A DNA stretch of 64,000 bases, taken from NCBI GenBank assembly GCA_945876385.1, contig CAMCNU010000005.1:22399-86398 (forward strand), written 5' to 3'. How positions within the stretch are numbered: position 1 is the stretch's first letter; every line of letters starts with the position of its first letter. This DNA is from an uncultured Veillonellaceae bacterium (GTDB taxonomy: Bacteria; Bacillota; Negativicutes; Veillonellales; Negativicoccaceae). The notes under the pieces were generated by a model. It was not told where the DNA came from, did no database searches, and saw nothing but the letters and a program-made list of their open reading frames with translations. Below are positions 62,756 through 64,000 of this stretch, piece after piece. The position numbers and the translations under genes are program-made.

Positions 62756-64000
62756 CTAAAAGGAAACCGTCGCCGACAATTTCACAGTTCTTTCCGTACC
62801 TGGATACACAACGTATCCCGCACGCAGTCCGCCCCACTCCGATGAGTTCAGTACATTTTCAACGGCCATCCGCCACGTCACCGGATGTCCGTCCCACTTC
62901 ATTTGATACCGTGCGCCGATATCCCAGCGTGTACTCGACGGCAAAACGATTTGGTTCATCGGATCCACATATTGCTCACCTGCAAATCGCCATTGGGTCG
63001 TCAGCGTCAAATCGGGACAGCTCGGCACATCCCATTCCACCCCCAAGCTCGCTTGCCAGCGCGGATTCGCAACAACGGATTTTCCTTCTGTCGCCCCCAT
63101 CGCCTTGGCTACTGTCGCGTTGGCATATGCCACACCACCGAGCAACCGCAATCCCGGTTTGATTTCACCGAAAACATTCCATTCCGCACCGCGATAACGT
63201 TGCTTTCCGTCCAACGTCATCTCTTTGTCTTGCGTCATATATTGGTTCGGTTGCTCAATTTGATACACGCTTAGGGTATTCGCCAGCGTACCGGCATCCC
63301 ATTTGACACCGACTTCATATTGTTTCGTCGCATAGGGTGCAAATACGTACCCTTCATTTTTCAATCCCCTGCCGAACGGCACAACCGGTCCCGGACGTAA
63401 CCCTTCGATGTAGCTGGCATACAACGCCACCTGCGGTCCCCACAGCTTGACCAACACACTCACCATCGGCGTTTGTTTCGATTTCTTATACGTTTGCATC
63501 AACTGTCCCGAACGAGGATGAAAACGTTTCTGGTCAACAGTCTGATGCCGCATACCGACAATCACGCTCCATTTATCATCCTGCGAGGAGATTGCATCCG
63601 CCAGCACCCAACTGGACATTTTATAGCGCTGAATTCGCACTTGCTCGGATGCACTCGGGGTCAACGGCAAGTTTTCGCCCGAAAAAGCGAAATGATACAA
63701 ATTATCAGTAAAAGACGCACTGTTAACTGCGTTATCATTCTTTAAATCCAATACGGAGAACCCCAGCACCACATCATGTTTCCATGTGCCGGTCTCCGTT
63801 TTCCAATGCACGCCGCCGTCGTACGACCATTTATCCAAACCGACACGGCCGTTGGTCACTTGCACTTGCGCATCTCCGTTTTTATCAGGATTGATGACAA
63901 TCGCACCGCCGACAAAACCGGTATACTCATTTTTGGCCTTACCGACACCGAAATAGGCATACAAGTCAGGGCGCGCATAGTATTCCGCACGCATCATAAC
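62756..64000 (-). CDS. TonB-dependent outer-membrane receptor, 5' part outside window
   Basis: About 414 C-terminal residues of a beta-barrel receptor; plug domain and signal lie beyond 64000. Alternating strands with aromatic girdle residues run throughout. FVGGAIVINPDKNGDAQVQV, LYASYIEGLRPGPVVPFGRG and YEVGVKWDAGTLANTLSVYQ fit the TonB-dependent siderophore receptor family. The chain ends in Phe (LSATVSF), the usual outer-membrane insertion signal. The ABC protein gene follows directly. Substrate unknown: ferric siderophore is the default guess, tetrapyrrole possible. Confidence 0.88.
   Translation of the reverse strand, partial: VMMRAEYYARPDLYAYFGVGKAKNEYTGFVGGAIVINPDKNGDAQVQVTNGRVGLDKWSYDGGVHWKTETGTWKHDVVLGFSVLDLKNDNAVNSASFTDNLYHFAFSGENLPLTPSASEQVRIQRYKMSSWVLADAISSQDDKWSVIVGMRHQTVDQKRFHPRSGQLMQTYKKSKQTPMVSVLVKLWGPQVALYASYIEGLRPGPVVPFGRGLKNEGYVFAPYATKQYEVGVKWDAGTLANTLSVYQIEQPNQYMTQDKEMTLDGKQRYRGAEWNVFGEIKPGLRLLGGVAYANATVAKAMGATEGKSVVANPRWQASLGVEWDVPSCPDLTLTTQWRFAGEQYVDPMNQIVLPSSTRWDIGARYQMKWDGHPVTWRMAVENVLNSSEWGGLRAGYVVYPGTERTVKLSATVSF

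Overview
The window looks like chromosome from a Negativicute (order Veillonellales or a close relative): a Firmicute that keeps an outer membrane. The evidence is a nearly complete lipid A/Kdo gene set including lpxI, which replaces lpxH, together with Firmicute-style features: a SAM-I riboswitch, a CcpN/PpsR pair beside PEP synthase, a walJ-htrA-rlmH block, many strong sigma-A promoters with 17-base spacers, and intrinsic terminators. Base composition is GC-rich almost throughout. The last ~3 kb (ABC exporter-like protein and TonB-dependent receptor) and the non-coding stretch at 40.4-41.4 kb are visibly more AT-rich. There is no phage, transposase, integrase or CRISPR array.

Layout. 0.0-9.1 kb, minus strand: lpxC-fabZ-lpxA, a terminator, then lpxI-lpxB-msbA-waaA-lpxK-kdsB with overlapping starts and stops. 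9.1-12.2 kb, minus: rplM-rpsI, tRNA-Leu(UAG), and a uridine-kinase-like protein. 12.2-15.8 kb, plus: a biotin-linked operon (hot-dog protein, bioY, thiolase, acyl-CoA ligase) behind a BirA-like operator. 15.8-23.2 kb: recG, a class A PBP, nrdDG. 23.4-25.7 kb, plus: SAM riboswitch-metNI, rpmB. 25.7-33.2 kb, minus: dGTPase-like protein, ppsR, ccpN-like regulator, ppsA, tyrS, nhaA. 33.2-39.9 kb: TPR lipoprotein, rpmF-yceD, lemA with two TPM-domain paralogues, a DIP1984-family protein, nifS-mnmA.

40.0-41.3 kb holds the most unusual stretch. A strong promoter reads into two tandem cobalamin riboswitches and then a ~345-nt series of eleven hairpins ending in a strong terminator, with no convincing protein gene. 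Next to it lies a family of degenerate GC-rich ~60-bp repeats.

41.5-50.0 kb, minus: dat, bcp, and the overlapping unit dnaE-etfB-etfA-pyk. 50.1-57.1 kb, minus: CBS protein, M50 metalloprotease and an unknown coiled-coil membrane protein behind walJ-htrA-rlmH, then tpx with an aminotransferase. 57.2-58.4 kb, plus: a RuBisCO-like protein in which the third metal-ligand position is His instead of Glu. 58.5-61.0 kb: a YjiH/YjiG membrane pair divergent from an M20 amidohydrolase. 61.0-64.0 kb, minus: a YddA/SbmA-type ABC protein downstream of a TonB-dependent receptor that runs off the window.

Themes: envelope biogenesis (lipid A, PBP, barrel receptor, envelope proteases), gluconeogenic carbon control (CcpN/PpsR/PpsA), and vitamin or cofactor-sensing regulation (biotin, SAM, cobalamin).
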